From contig NZ_AP028669.1 of the NCBI RefSeq assembly GCF_041154485.1, forward strand, positions 3,906,001-3,970,000: DNA of 64,000 nt, in the 5' to 3' direction. The position numbers and the translations under genes are program-made. The DNA comes from Variovorax sp. V93. Lineage in GTDB: Bacteria > Pseudomonadota > Gammaproteobacteria > Burkholderiales > Burkholderiaceae_C. A model generated the notes under the pieces. It had not been told where the DNA came from. It saw only the letters and a program-made list of their open reading frames with translations, and made no database searches. Position 1 is the stretch's first letter. Each line of letters opens with the position of its first letter. Positions 8,177 to 16,013 of the stretch are shown one piece after another.

Positions 8177-9016
8177 TCAATCGCCGCCGCCGCCTCCGCA
8201 GCCGCCGCCACAACCGCCGCCGTCGCCGCCGGACGAATCCCCTCCCCCACCGCCATCGCCGCTGCCGCTGCTCGATTCGCTGCCGCCGAAGCCGCCGGCA
8301 TCGCCCGAACTGCCGCCATCCGACGACGACTCGCCGAAGCTGCTGCCGCAGTGGGCGTCGGAGCCGGCATGCCGATCGACAGCCTTGCAGTCGGGCACGT
8401 AGTCGAAGCCGCCCGGAATGCCGAACTTCACGTCGAGCGCAAACAAGAGCGGCAGGCGCGCCGGCGTGCGCGGATCGATGCTTTCCTCCTTGCAGGCCCA
8501 ATACCAGCTGCGGCGCAGGCCATCGTTGCGCTTCGGGTCCTTGCCCAGCACCTCGGCCGGGCTGTGGTGCAGCATGCCGCCGAAGGCCGCCTTGCACCAG
8601 TTCTGATAGCCCTGCGTGTGCAGGATGAACTCGTGCCAGGCCGTATCGACCACCTTGGACGGCATGGCCACGAACTTGCGGCCGCTGCGCAGATGCGCCA
8701 TGAAGAACTGGCGCAGCCCGCGCAGCACGAGTTCGGCGTCGCGCTGGCTGAGCCCGGGGTGGGCCGCGCGCAGCTTGCCGGCCAGGAAGGGCGGCATGCG
8801 GGCCTCGCGGATGAACTGGCGGCGCAGGCTGGTTTCCATGAAACCGAGCGCGGCTGCCAGCGCCCAGGCGGCCAGGATCAACGGCACCAGCGCCAGCCGG
8901 CCGTGGCGCAAGGCGAAGAACACCGAAACGAAGGCTCCCGCCACCACGGCCCGGCGGGTCCAGATCAAAGCGGCAATGCGCCGCCGGTAGTTCAGGTGCA
9001 GGAAGTCGAGGTCCAT
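8177..9016 (-). CDS. Membrane protein with GRDP-like WH motif and Gly/Cys tail
   Basis: 279 residues from the ATG at 9016, which overlaps the murB stop (TGATG). Two hydrophobic segments lie near the N-terminus (about 20-60: AAVVAGAFVSVFFAL and LALVPLILAAWALAAALGF). A globular region follows, containing VDTAWHEFILHT..Y around residues 120-135, which resembles the WH motif of glycine-rich-domain proteins (GRDP/DUF1399). The last 60 or so residues are almost only Gly, Ser and Asp with two late Cys (GGGCGGGCGGG). Function unknown. Inferred topology: membrane-anchored with cytoplasmic or periplasmic body. Co-transcription with murB is likely from the overlap. Confidence 0.75.
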   Translation of the reverse strand: MDLDFLHLNYRRRIAALIWTRRAVVAGAFVSVFFALRHGRLALVPLILAAWALAAALGFMETSLRRQFIREARMPPFLAGKLRAAHPGLSQRDAELVLRGLRQFFMAHLRSGRKFVAMPSKVVDTAWHEFILHTQGYQNWCKAAFGGMLHHSPAEVLGKDPKRNDGLRRSWYWACKEESIDPRTPARLPLLFALDVKFGIPGGFDYVPDCKAVDRHAGSDAHCGSSFGESSSDGGSSGDAGGFGGSESSSGSGDGGGGGDSSGGDGGGCGGGCGGGGGD

Positions 9017-10068
9017 CAGACGACCACCGGCTCCGGCTCCAGCCGGATGCCGAAGCGCTCGTACACGCTGGTCTGGATGGCCTTGGCCAGGGTCATGACC
9101 TCGCCGCCCGTGACCGGGTTCTCGAGGCCGCCGCGGTTCACCAGCACCAGCGCCTGCTTCTCGTAGACGCCGGCATTGCCGACCGACTTGCCCTTCCAGC
9201 CGCAGGCGTCGATGAGCCAGCCGGCCGCGAGCTTGATGCTGCCGTCGTCCATCGGGTAGTGCACGATCTTGGGGTCGCGCGCGATGATGTCGGCGCACTG
9301 CTCGGGCGTGACCGTGGGGTTCTTGAAGAAGCTGCCGGCATTGCCGAGCACGCGCCAGTCGGGCAGCTTGGCGCGGCGGATGGCGCAGACCCAGTCGAAC
9401 ACGTCAGTGGCGCTGGGCGTGAAGTTGCCGGTTTCGGCCATCTTGCGCTCAAGGTCGAGGTAGCCCACCACGGCTTTCCAGGGCTTGGGCAGGCGAAAGC
9501 GCACGCGGGTGATGAGCGCCCGGCCCGACAGGCCGAAGTCGTTGGGGCCGCTGCGCACGTGCTTGAACACCGAGTCGCGGTAGCCGAAGGCACACTGGGC
9601 GGCATCGAGCGTGAAACTGCGCCCGGTGTCCAGGTCGATCGCATCGAGCGAATCGAAGCGGTCCTGCAGTTCGACGCCGTAGGCGCCGATGTTCTGCACC
9701 GGCGCGCCGCCCACCGTGCCTGGAATGAGCGCCAGGTTCTCGAGCCCCGGATAGCCATGCTCGAGCATCCATTGCACCGCGTCGTGCCAGATTTCGCCCG
9801 CGCCGGCCTCCACGATCCAGGCGCGCGGGGACTCTTCGACCAGCCGCAGCCCCTTGATCTCGACCTTCAGCACCAGCGGCTTGACGTCGCCGGTGAGCAC
9901 GATGTTGCTGCCGCCGCCCAGCACGAAGCGGGGCGCGTCGCGCCAGCGGGGGTCGGCCCGCAGCTCGGCCACGTCCGCCTCGCTGGCGATGCGCGCCAGG
10001 TTCTGCGCGCGCGCGACGATGCCGAAGCTGTTGTACGGCTGCAGCGGGACGTTGTTCTCCACGATCAT
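9016..10068 (-). CDS. murB: UDP-N-acetylenolpyruvoylglucosamine reductase
   Basis: 350 residues from the ATG at 10068; the frame stays open much further upstream, but that part antisenses yajQ. FAD-binding motif [10 protein letters not shown] lies at about residues 49-58, the type I MurB signature [17 protein letters not shown] in the middle, and the catalytic region NAGSFFKNP plus the late conserved [16 protein letters not shown]. Reaction: NADPH reduction of UDP-GlcNAc-enolpyruvate to UDP-MurNAc, cell wall precursor synthesis. Divergent from yajQ (43 bp between starts); downstream it overlaps the GRDP-like gene. Confidence 0.96.
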   Translation of the reverse strand: MIVENNVPLQPYNSFGIVARAQNLARIASEADVAELRADPRWRDAPRFVLGGGSNIVLTGDVKPLVLKVEIKGLRLVEESPRAWIVEAGAGEIWHDAVQWMLEHGYPGLENLALIPGTVGGAPVQNIGAYGVELQDRFDSLDAIDLDTGRSFTLDAAQCAFGYRDSVFKHVRSGPNDFGLSGRALITRVRFRLPKPWKAVVGYLDLERKMAETGNFTPSATDVFDWVCAIRRAKLPDWRVLGNAGSFFKNPTVTPEQCADIIARDPKIVHYPMDDGSIKLAAGWLIDACGWKGKSVGNAGVYEKQALVLVNRGGLENPVTGGEVMTLAKAIQTSVYERFGIRLEPEPVVV

Positions 10069-10111
10069 GGGAGAATTGTCGCATCCAGCACCCGTGAATT
10101 CAGGAGAGCCC

Positions 10112-10597
10112 ATGCCGTCGTTCGATACCGTCTGCGAACCGAATCTGCCCGAAGTGAAGAATGCGGTCGAAAACGCCGCCAAGGAAATCGCAACGCGCTT
10201 CGATTTCAAGGGCACGGCCGCCGCCGTCGAGCTCAAGGACAAGGAAATCACCATGATCGGCGACGCCGAGTTCCAGCTCGTGCAGGTCGAGGACATCCTG
10301 CGCGCCAAGCTCACCAAGCGCAGCGTCGACGTGCGCTTCCTCGACAAGGGCGACGTGCAGAAGATCGGCGGCGACAAGGTGAAGCAGGTCATCAAGGTCA
10401 AGAGCGGCATCGAGTCCGAGCAGGCCAAGAAGATCACCCGCATCATCAAGGACAGCAAGCTCAAGGTGCAGGCCGCGATCCAGGGCGACGCGGTGCGCAT
10501 CACCGGCGCCAAGCGCGACGACCTGCAGGCTGCCATGGCACTTATCAAGAAGGACGTGCCCGACATGCCGCTGTCTTTCAACAACTTCCGCGACTGA
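10112..10597 (+). CDS. yajQ: YajQ-family nucleotide-binding protein
   Basis: 161 residues, standard size. Starts [19 protein letters not shown] and carries the duplicated ferredoxin-like fold with family signatures [17 protein letters not shown] and the C-terminal [16 protein letters not shown]. The start at 10112 is chosen for the CAGGAGA ribosome binding site at 10101-10107; upstream codons in the same frame antisense murB. Known: YajQ proteins bind nucleotides (cyclic di-GMP in some pathogens) and RNA; the role is regulatory and not well defined. Cytoplasmic. Confidence 0.95.
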   Translation: MPSFDTVCEPNLPEVKNAVENAAKEIATRFDFKGTAAAVELKDKEITMIGDAEFQLVQVEDILRAKLTKRSVDVRFLDKGDVQKIGGDKVKQVIKVKSGIESEQAKKITRIIKDSKLKVQAAIQGDAVRITGAKRDDLQAAMALIKKDVPDMPLSFNNFRD

Positions 10598-10604
10598 GCC
10601 GCGG

Positions 10605-11243
10605 ATGAAAGCCCTCGTCGTCGCAGCGCAGCTCCTGGCTGCCGGGGCGCATGCGGCCGGCTCCGTGATGCTGACCGGCACCATCGGCAGCCGCGCAATC
10701 CTGATCGTGAACGGCGCACCGCCCAAGACGGTGGCGGTCGGGGAGACCTTCCAGGGCGTGAAGCTGGTGTCGCTGCAGGCCGAGCAGGCGGTGGTCGAGC
10801 TCGAGGGCAAGCGCGTCAACCTGCGCATGGACACGCCGGTCAGCATCGGCGGCGGGGGCGGTTCGGGCGGCGGGGGCAGCCGCATCGTGCTGCCGGCCGA
10901 CAGCCGCGGCCACTTCATGACGCAGGGCGCCATCAACGGCCGCCCCGTCACCTTCATGCTCGACACGGGTGCCACGTCGATCGCCCTGTCGGCCGACGAC
11001 GCCCAGCGCATCGGCCTGGACTACAGCAAGGGGCAGCGCATCCAGATCAGCACCGCCAACGGCGTGTCCACCGGCTACAGGCTGCGGCTGCAATCGGTGC
11101 GCGTGGGCGACGTCGAGGTGTACGACATCGACGCCATCGTCTCGCCGCAGCCCATGCCCTTCGTGCTGCTGGGCAACAGCTTCATCAACCGCTTCTCGAT
11201 GCGCCGCGACGCGGACCAGATGGTCCTAGAGAAGCGCTATTGA
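10605..11243 (+). CDS. Secreted retropepsin-like aspartic protease
   Basis: 212 residues starting 8 bp after yajQ. The N-terminal signal peptide (about 1-18) is followed by a small beta domain (about 20-80), a Gly/Ser linker (SIGGGGGSGGGGSR), and a single retropepsin-type domain from about 95. That domain has the catalytic triad motif MLDTGATSIALS and the late hydrophobic-hydrophobic-Gly FVLLGNSF. Known: TIGR02281-type clan AA proteases work as dimers, each subunit giving one Asp. Inferred: periplasmic. Convergent with ridA, only 9 bp between stops and no strong hairpin seen. Confidence 0.85.
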   Translation: MKALVVAAQLLAAGAHAAGSVMLTGTIGSRAILIVNGAPPKTVAVGETFQGVKLVSLQAEQAVVELEGKRVNLRMDTPVSIGGGGGSGGGGSRIVLPADSRGHFMTQGAINGRPVTFMLDTGATSIALSADDAQRIGLDYSKGQRIQISTANGVSTGYRLRLQSVRVGDVEVYDIDAIVSPQPMPFVLLGNSFINRFSMRRDADQMVLEKRY

Positions 11244-11252
11244 CCGTCCGCG

Positions 11253-11606
11253 TCAGGCCTGGGCGGCCGTGACGACGATCTCGATCTTGTAGGCCGCATT
11301 GGCCATCTTGGCCTGCACCGTTGCACGCGGCGGGGTGTTGCCGGCGGGAATCCACGCGTCCCACACCTCGTTCATGGCCGTGATGTCGCTGATGTCGGCC
11401 AGGAAGATCTGCGTCATGAGGATGCGCGACTTGTCGCTGCCGGCCTCGGCCAGCAGGCGGTCGACCATCGCCAGCACCTGGGAGGTCTGGCCGCGGATGT
11501 CCTGCGTGGTGTCGTCGGGCACCTGGCCCGCGAGGTAGATGGTGCCGTTGTGCACGGCCGTCTCGGACAGGCGAGGGCCGACGTGGAAGCGGGTGATGGA
11601 TGCCAT
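11253..11606 (-). CDS. RidA-family imine/enamine deaminase
   Basis: 117 residues. RidA/YjgF/Rid fold: begins ITRFHVGPRLSETAVHNGTIYLAG and ends with PPRATVQAKMANAAYKIEIVVTA. The key Arg before ATVQ is kept; the Cys/Glu signature of archetypal RidA (CxxVE) is altered to KMANAAYKIEIV, so it belongs to a Rid subfamily and not to the archetype. Known activity for the superfamily: hydrolysis of reactive 2-aminoacrylate-like enamines. Last gene of the minus-strand run ybaK-plsY-ridA, 7 bp after plsY. Confidence 0.88.
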   Translation of the reverse strand: MASITRFHVGPRLSETAVHNGTIYLAGQVPDDTTQDIRGQTSQVLAMVDRLLAEAGSDKSRILMTQIFLADISDITAMNEVWDAWIPAGNTPPRATVQAKMANAAYKIEIVVTAAQA

Positions 11607-11613
11607 GGTGTTT

Positions 11614-12249
11614 TCAAGCCTTTTTCTTCGAGCCGAGCTTCGACTCCGTGCCGGCCGCGAGCCGGCGGATGTTTTCGCGGTGCCGCCAGAACAGCAGCAG
11701 ACTCATGATGATGACCGCAATCAGCACCGTGCGGTCGAGCGGCCACGCAATGTTTCCGCCCAGCAGGTAATACGCCGGCGCAAAGAAGGCCGCCACCAGC
11801 GACGACAGCGACGAATAGCGGAAGAACACCGCAATGATCAGCCAGGTGGCACCGGTGGCCAGCCCCAGCCAGGGCGCGATGCCCACCAGCACGCCGGCCG
11901 CCGTGGCCACGCCCTTGCCGCCCTGGAAGCCGAAGAACACCGGGTACAGGTGGCCCAGGAAGGCCGCCAGGCCCGCCAGCGCGGCCACGCCCTCGCCCAG
12001 CCCCCACTGCGCGCCGAAATGGCGGATCAGGAACACCGGCAGCCAGCCCTTGACCGCATCGAGCAGCAGCGTGGCCAGCGCCGCGCCCTTGTTGCCCGAG
12101 CGCAGCACATTGGTGGCGCCCGGGTTCTTGCTGCCGTAGCTGCGCGGATCGGCCATGCCGAGCGCCCTGCTCACGATGACCGCAAAGGACAGCGAGCCGA
12201 TCAGGTACGAGGCCACGATGGCGATGAGGGACGGCAGGTGAAAGCTCAA
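11614..12249 (-). CDS. plsY: Acyl-phosphate:glycerol-3-phosphate acyltransferase
   Basis: 211 residues, inner-membrane protein with about five to seven transmembrane helices. Family motifs are all present: [15 protein letters not shown] near the N-terminus, [15 protein letters not shown], then [11 protein letters not shown] and [15 protein letters not shown]. Reaction: transfer of acyl from acyl-phosphate to glycerol-3-phosphate, first step of phospholipid synthesis with PlsX. C-terminus is basic (KLGSKKKA). In the run ybaK-plsY-ridA; the 71-bp gap to ybaK has a GC-rich imperfect hairpin. Confidence 0.95.
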   Translation of the reverse strand: MSFHLPSLIAIVASYLIGSLSFAVIVSRALGMADPRSYGSKNPGATNVLRSGNKGAALATLLLDAVKGWLPVFLIRHFGAQWGLGEGVAALAGLAAFLGHLYPVFFGFQGGKGVATAAGVLVGIAPWLGLATGATWLIIAVFFRYSSLSSLVAAFFAPAYYLLGGNIAWPLDRTVLIAVIIMSLLLFWRHRENIRRLAAGTESKLGSKKKA

Positions 12250-12320
12250 GGCGGCGCTCCGCGGGGGAATGGTTGTTCTTGTTCAGCGGCGCCGGCCCGT
12301 GCCGGGCTGCGCCGCGCCGG

Positions 12321-12818
12321 CTATTCTGCCAGCGCGCACTGCACCGGCGTGGCGCCCAGCAAGGCGATGCACACCTGCGGGTCGATGCCCACCAGGTAGC
12401 CGCGCCGCCCGCCGTTGATCGCGATCCTCGGCAGTTCGAGGATGGTCGACTCGATGTAGACCGGCATCCGGCGCCGCGTGCCGAAGGGCGAGGTGCCGCC
12501 CACCATGTAGCCGCTGTGGCGCTGCGCGACCTCGGGCTTGCAGGGCTCGACCGACTTGGCGCCGATCTGCCGCGCGAGGTTCTTGGTCGACACCGTGCGG
12601 TTGCCGTGCATCAGCACGATCAGCGGTTTGGCGTCCTGGTCCTGCATCACGAGCGTCTTCACCACCGTGAAGGGATCGAAGCCCAGCACGGCAGCGCTGT
12701 GCTGCGCGCCGCCGTGCTCCAGGTACTCGTACGGATGCTCGGTGAAGGCGACCTTGTTCGCGCGCAGCAGCTGCGTCGCGGGGGTTTCGCTCACGTGAAC
12801 TGCGCTCTTCTTTGCCAT
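12321..12818 (-). CDS. ybaK: Cys-tRNA(Pro)/Cys-tRNA(Cys) deacylase YbaK
   Basis: 165 residues from the ATG at 12818; the frame is open further upstream but there runs into the interspersed repeat. YbaK/EbsC fold: TPATQLLRANKVAFTEHPYEY at the N-terminus (one extra residue quoted would be family text), K-x-L catalytic region in TVVKTLVMQ, and the conserved GYMVGGTSPFGTRRRMPVYIE block. Known: trans-editing factor that hydrolyses Cys mischarged on tRNA(Pro). Cytoplasmic. First gene of the ybaK-plsY-ridA run. Confidence 0.93.
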   Translation of the reverse strand: MAKKSAVHVSETPATQLLRANKVAFTEHPYEYLEHGGAQHSAAVLGFDPFTVVKTLVMQDQDAKPLIVLMHGNRTVSTKNLARQIGAKSVEPCKPEVAQRHSGYMVGGTSPFGTRRRMPVYIESTILELPRIAINGGRRGYLVGIDPQVCIALLGATPVQCALAE

Positions 12819-12874
12819 CTCACGCGTCCCGGAAACAGCCGACCCGGCGATCTCTCCCTCCCCTTCGCGGGATG

Positions 12875-12959
12875 CCGTGGAACCGGCTCTGCCGGGCCAC
12901 TGGCGTCGCCCCCGGCGAGGGGGTGGGCGAAGCGACACGAAGTGCGCAAAGCCTGGGGG
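12875..12959 (-). repeat. 86-bp interspersed repeat, copy 2 (inverted)
   Basis: Reverse-strand copy of the element seen at 6597-6682 and 31812-31897. It lies between the start of ybaK (12818) and the stop of the aldo/keto reductase (12972). The GC-rich internal hairpin (CCCCCGGCGAGGGGG) differs from copy 1 by compensating changes, which suggests the stem is what is conserved. Confidence 0.85.
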
Positions 12960-12971
12960 AGAGCCAATCCA

Positions 12972-14033
12972 TCACGCCGCCGGGTCCCGGATCTCCCACC
13001 GGATCCTGTCGATCTCGGCCAGCACCTCGGGCGAGAGCGTGGTGCCGTAGGCATCGATGTCTTCGTCGAGCTGCGCCAGCGTCGTCACGCCGATGATGGT
13101 GCTCGCCACCTGCCACTTGGTGTAGCAGAACCCCAGCGCAAGCTGCACCGGCGTGAGGCCGTTGTCGCGCGCGAGCTGGTTGTACAGGCGCGCGGCCTTC
13201 AGCGCATCGGGGCGGCCCCAGCGCAGCTTGCGCACCGACTCGTAGCGCGTGATGCGCGCATCCTGGGGCGCATCGGGCCCGGTGATGCCGCTCTTGTCGT
13301 ACTTGCCGGTGAGCAGGCCGTAGGCCAGCGGCGAATACGCCAGCAGCGACACGCCCAGCCGGTGCATCGTCTCGTCCAGCCCGTTCTCGACGCCGCGGCT
13401 CGCCAGGTTGTAGACGTTCTGCACCGTGGCCACGCGCGGCAGCCCGTGCTGCTCGGCCAGCCGCACGAACTCGTGCACGCCGTAGGGCGTCTCGTTCGAC
13501 AGGCCGATTGCGCGCACCTTGCCGGCCTTCACCAGCCCGCCGAGGGCTTCGAGCTGTTCGCGGATCGGCGTCTGCGAGACCTCCTTGGCCGGGTCGTAGT
13601 AGATGTTGCCGAAGGCCGGCACGTGGCGCTCGGGCCAGTGGATCTGGTACAGGTCGATGACGTCGGTCTTCAGCCGCTTCAGGCTCGCGTTGCACGAGGC
13701 CACGATGTCGGCCGCCGTCATGCCCACGCCTTCGCGCACCCATGGCGTGTTGCGCAGCGGGCCGGCCACCTTGGTGGCGAGCGTGATCTTCTGCCGCGCA
13801 CCGGGGTTGGCCGCGAACCAGTTGCCGATGATGGTTTCGGTGACGCTGTAGGTTTCCTGGCGCGTGGGCACCGAGTACATCTCGGCCGTGTCGATGAAAT
13901 CGACGCCGCGCTCGAGCGAGCGGCTCAGGATGGCGTGGGACGTGGGCTCGTCCACCTGCTCGCCGAAGGTCATGGTGCCCAGGCAGATCGGGGTGACGTG
14001 CAGGTCGCTCTGGCCGAGTTGGATTTTTTTCAT
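12972..14033 (-). CDS. NADP-dependent aldo/keto reductase (Tas-like)
   Basis: 353 residues, TIM-barrel aldo/keto reductase. It opens MKKIQLGQSDLHVTPICLGT and has the catalytic tetrad: Asp/Tyr in GVDFIDTAEMYSVPT, Lys in LATKVAG, and His in YQIHWPERH. The NADPH-binding end (QLALGFCYTKWQVASTIIGVT) is intact. Closest to the Tas subgroup by length and motif spacing. Physiological substrate unknown. Divergent from the alpha/beta hydrolase (115 bp between starts). The stop lies next to the inverted 86-bp repeat. Confidence 0.93.
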   Translation of the reverse strand: MKKIQLGQSDLHVTPICLGTMTFGEQVDEPTSHAILSRSLERGVDFIDTAEMYSVPTRQETYSVTETIIGNWFAANPGARQKITLATKVAGPLRNTPWVREGVGMTAADIVASCNASLKRLKTDVIDLYQIHWPERHVPAFGNIYYDPAKEVSQTPIREQLEALGGLVKAGKVRAIGLSNETPYGVHEFVRLAEQHGLPRVATVQNVYNLASRGVENGLDETMHRLGVSLLAYSPLAYGLLTGKYDKSGITGPDAPQDARITRYESVRKLRWGRPDALKAARLYNQLARDNGLTPVQLALGFCYTKWQVASTIIGVTTLAQLDEDIDAYGTTLSPEVLAEIDRIRWEIRDPAA

Positions 14034-14148
14034 GCGCGGGATGCTACCGCCCTCCTCCCCGATGCGCTGGCCGCGGGCCTAAAACCCGAGCGGGCGCTGT
14101 CCTGTGCCGGACTGCGCCCCATCGCCGGGCTCCTTATCATCGGCGCCC

Positions 14149-15078
14149 ATGTACCAAGCCCTCCGTCCCTCGCGCAGCGAATTCGTGCCCGTGCGCAACC
14201 TCCGCTATCACGTGCGCCTCTGGGGCGAGCCCTCGGCCGCACGGCCGCCGCTGGTGCTGCTGCACGGCTGGATGGACGTGGCGGCCTCCTGGCAGTTCGT
14301 GGTCGATGCGCTGGCCGAGGAGCGCTGCATCATCGCGCCCGACTGGCGCGGCTTCGGCCTCACCGACGGCGGCGGCGTCGACAACTACTGGCTGCCCGAC
14401 TACCTTGCCGATCTCGAATGGCTGCTCGACCACTACGCGGGCGAAGGCGACGCGGCGCGGCCGGTCGACCTGGTCGGCCACAGCATGGGCGGCAATGTCG
14501 CCATGCACTACGCGGGCGCCCGGCCCGGGCGCATCCGGCGCCTCGTCAACCTCGAAGGCTTCGGCATGCCGGCGCGCAAGCCCGAGGAAGCGCCCGCGCG
14601 CTACGGCCAGTGGATCGACGAGCTCAAGCGCCTGCACCGCGGCGAGATGGCGCTGGCGGGCTACTCGGCGGTGGACGGCGTGGCGCGGCGGCTCATGAAG
14701 ACCAACCCGCGCCTCACGCCCGACAAGGCCGGCTGGCTCGCGAGCCATTGGTCCGCGCTCCAGGTACAGGCCGACGGCAGCGAGCGCTGGCAGATCCTCG
14801 GCGACGCCGCGCACAAGATCATCAATGCCAACATCTTCAGGGTCGACGAAACGCTGGCGCTCTATGCGCGGATCTCGGCCCCCACGCTGATGGTCGAGGC
14901 TGCCGACGACAGCCTGCAGGGCTGGTGGAAGAACCGCTACACGCTCGAAGAATTCCACGAGCGGCTGAAGTCCGTGCCTTCGGTGCGCATCGAGCAGGTG
15001 GCCGAGGCGGGCCACATGCTGCACCACGACCAGCCGCAGCGCGTGGCCGGATTGATCGAGCAGTTCCTGGCCGGCTGA
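14149..15078 (+). CDS. Alpha/beta hydrolase
   Basis: 309 residues from the ATG at 14149; an in-frame ATG 45 bp upstream gives a less likely Pro/Ser-rich extension. Alpha/beta hydrolase fold: oxyanion-hole LLHGWMDVAASW, nucleophile elbow VGHSMGGNVAMHYA (Ser in GHSMGG), a late Asp in TLMVEAADD and catalytic His in VAEAGHMLHHD. No signal peptide. Substrate unknown; esterase or lactonase-like activity is an inference from fold only. Convergent with the racemase gene, 13 bp between stops. Confidence 0.9.
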   Translation: MYQALRPSRSEFVPVRNLRYHVRLWGEPSAARPPLVLLHGWMDVAASWQFVVDALAEERCIIAPDWRGFGLTDGGGVDNYWLPDYLADLEWLLDHYAGEGDAARPVDLVGHSMGGNVAMHYAGARPGRIRRLVNLEGFGMPARKPEEAPARYGQWIDELKRLHRGEMALAGYSAVDGVARRLMKTNPRLTPDKAGWLASHWSALQVQADGSERWQILGDAAHKIINANIFRVDETLALYARISAPTLMVEAADDSLQGWWKNRYTLEEFHERLKSVPSVRIEQVAEAGHMLHHDQPQRVAGLIEQFLAG

Positions 15079-15091
15079 GCCGGCCGGCGCG

Positions 15092-15790
15092 TCAGGCCGC
15101 GGCGCGCCGCAGCGCCGCGCGCGCCAGCAGCCGTGTGGAGTCGAGCGTGGGCAGCGGCGAATTCACGTCGTTCATGATGAGTGGAATCTCGGTGCAGCCG
15201 AGCACCACGGCATCGCAGCCGTCTTCGTCCTTCATGCGCTGGATCACGCGCCGGAACGCGAGGACCGCGTCGGGCGTGAAGACGCCGCGGACCAGTTCGT
15301 CCATGATGATGCGGTTGATTTCCTCGCGCTCCAGGGCCGTGGGCCGGACGTACGCGAGCCCCCTGGCCGAGAGCTTTTCGGGATAGACCTCGCTGTCCAC
15401 CAGCCAGCGCGTGCCGGTGATGGCGAGGCGCTGGAAACCGCGCTGCACCGCTTCGTCGGCCACGCACTCGGCAATGTGCAGCCAGGGCAGCGGCGAACGC
15501 GCCTCGATGAAGGGCAGCGCCTGGTGAATGGTGTTGTCAGGGCAGACCAGGAAGTCGGCGCCGATCTTGGCGAGCTTGCTCGCCGAGGCAAGCATCACCT
15601 CGCCCACGCCACGCCAGTCGCCGCGGTAGATGTGCGCCATGTAGTCGGAAAGCGAGGGCGTGTGCATGGCCACTTCGGGATGCGCATGCGGGCCGAGCAG
15701 CTCGGCCCCCTCCACGCAGATGGTCTGGTAGCAGAGCGCCGCGCCTTCGGCGGAACACCCGACGATTCCGATGTGCTGGGTCATCCGCAC
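15092..15790 (-). CDS. Aspartate/glutamate racemase-family protein
   Basis: 232 residues (ATG at 15790; a second ATG two codons on, at 15784, fits the family start MTQHIGIVGCSAEGA better). The second catalytic Cys is clear in VVLGCTEIPLI. The first catalytic Cys motif (normally CNT) reads VCPDNTIHQ: the Cys has moved two residues and Asp stands before NT. Known: Asp/Glu racemases use a Cys pair. Inferred: either a racemase with an offset residue or a family member with altered chemistry. Divergent from the type VI module beginning at 16011. Confidence 0.8.
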   Translation of the reverse strand: MRMTQHIGIVGCSAEGAALCYQTICVEGAELLGPHAHPEVAMHTPSLSDYMAHIYRGDWRGVGEVMLASASKLAKIGADFLVCPDNTIHQALPFIEARSPLPWLHIAECVADEAVQRGFQRLAITGTRWLVDSEVYPEKLSARGLAYVRPTALEREEINRIIMDELVRGVFTPDAVLAFRRVIQRMKDEDGCDAVVLGCTEIPLIMNDVNSPLPTLDSTRLLARAALRRAAA

Positions 15791-15997
15791 ATGCTACAGG
15801 CGGTGGCGCCGGGACCGCAACGCGCATGAGGTCCGCCGCACGCTGGCCTGCTACTTGCAATGAAGCGGATATGCCAGATGCAAAGGGCACAACGATGAAG
15901 CACCCTTGGCCCCATGCGGGTTCACCGGTGAACGAGCGCTTCAAACATAAGTTCGCAAACATTGCTTCGGCCGCCATGCAGTGGTCGATGCTGGTGC

Positions 15998-16013
15998 AGG
16001 AGGTGCGGTCTTG
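15998..16013 (+). promoter_or_regulatory. Strong RBS deciding a TTG start for vgrG
   Basis: AGGAGG at 15998-16003, then a 7-base spacer, then TTG at 16011. No comparable site precedes the downstream ATG at 16032 or the upstream in-frame ATGs, so TTG is the most likely start. Confidence 0.7.

Noticed and set aside
8177..8350. CCG-rich tandem stretch as a CRISPR or satellite repeat
   Set aside because: It is the coding strand complement of the Gly/Ser/Asp tail of the gene ending at 8177; no regular spacer-repeat pattern. No CRISPR array was seen anywhere in the window.
12273..15386. 1037-residue open frame on the + strand across plsY/ybaK/aldo-keto reductase/hydrolase
   Set aside because: It antisenses or runs out of frame through several well-supported genes and has Arg/His-rich, non-protein-like composition; a high-GC shadow frame.
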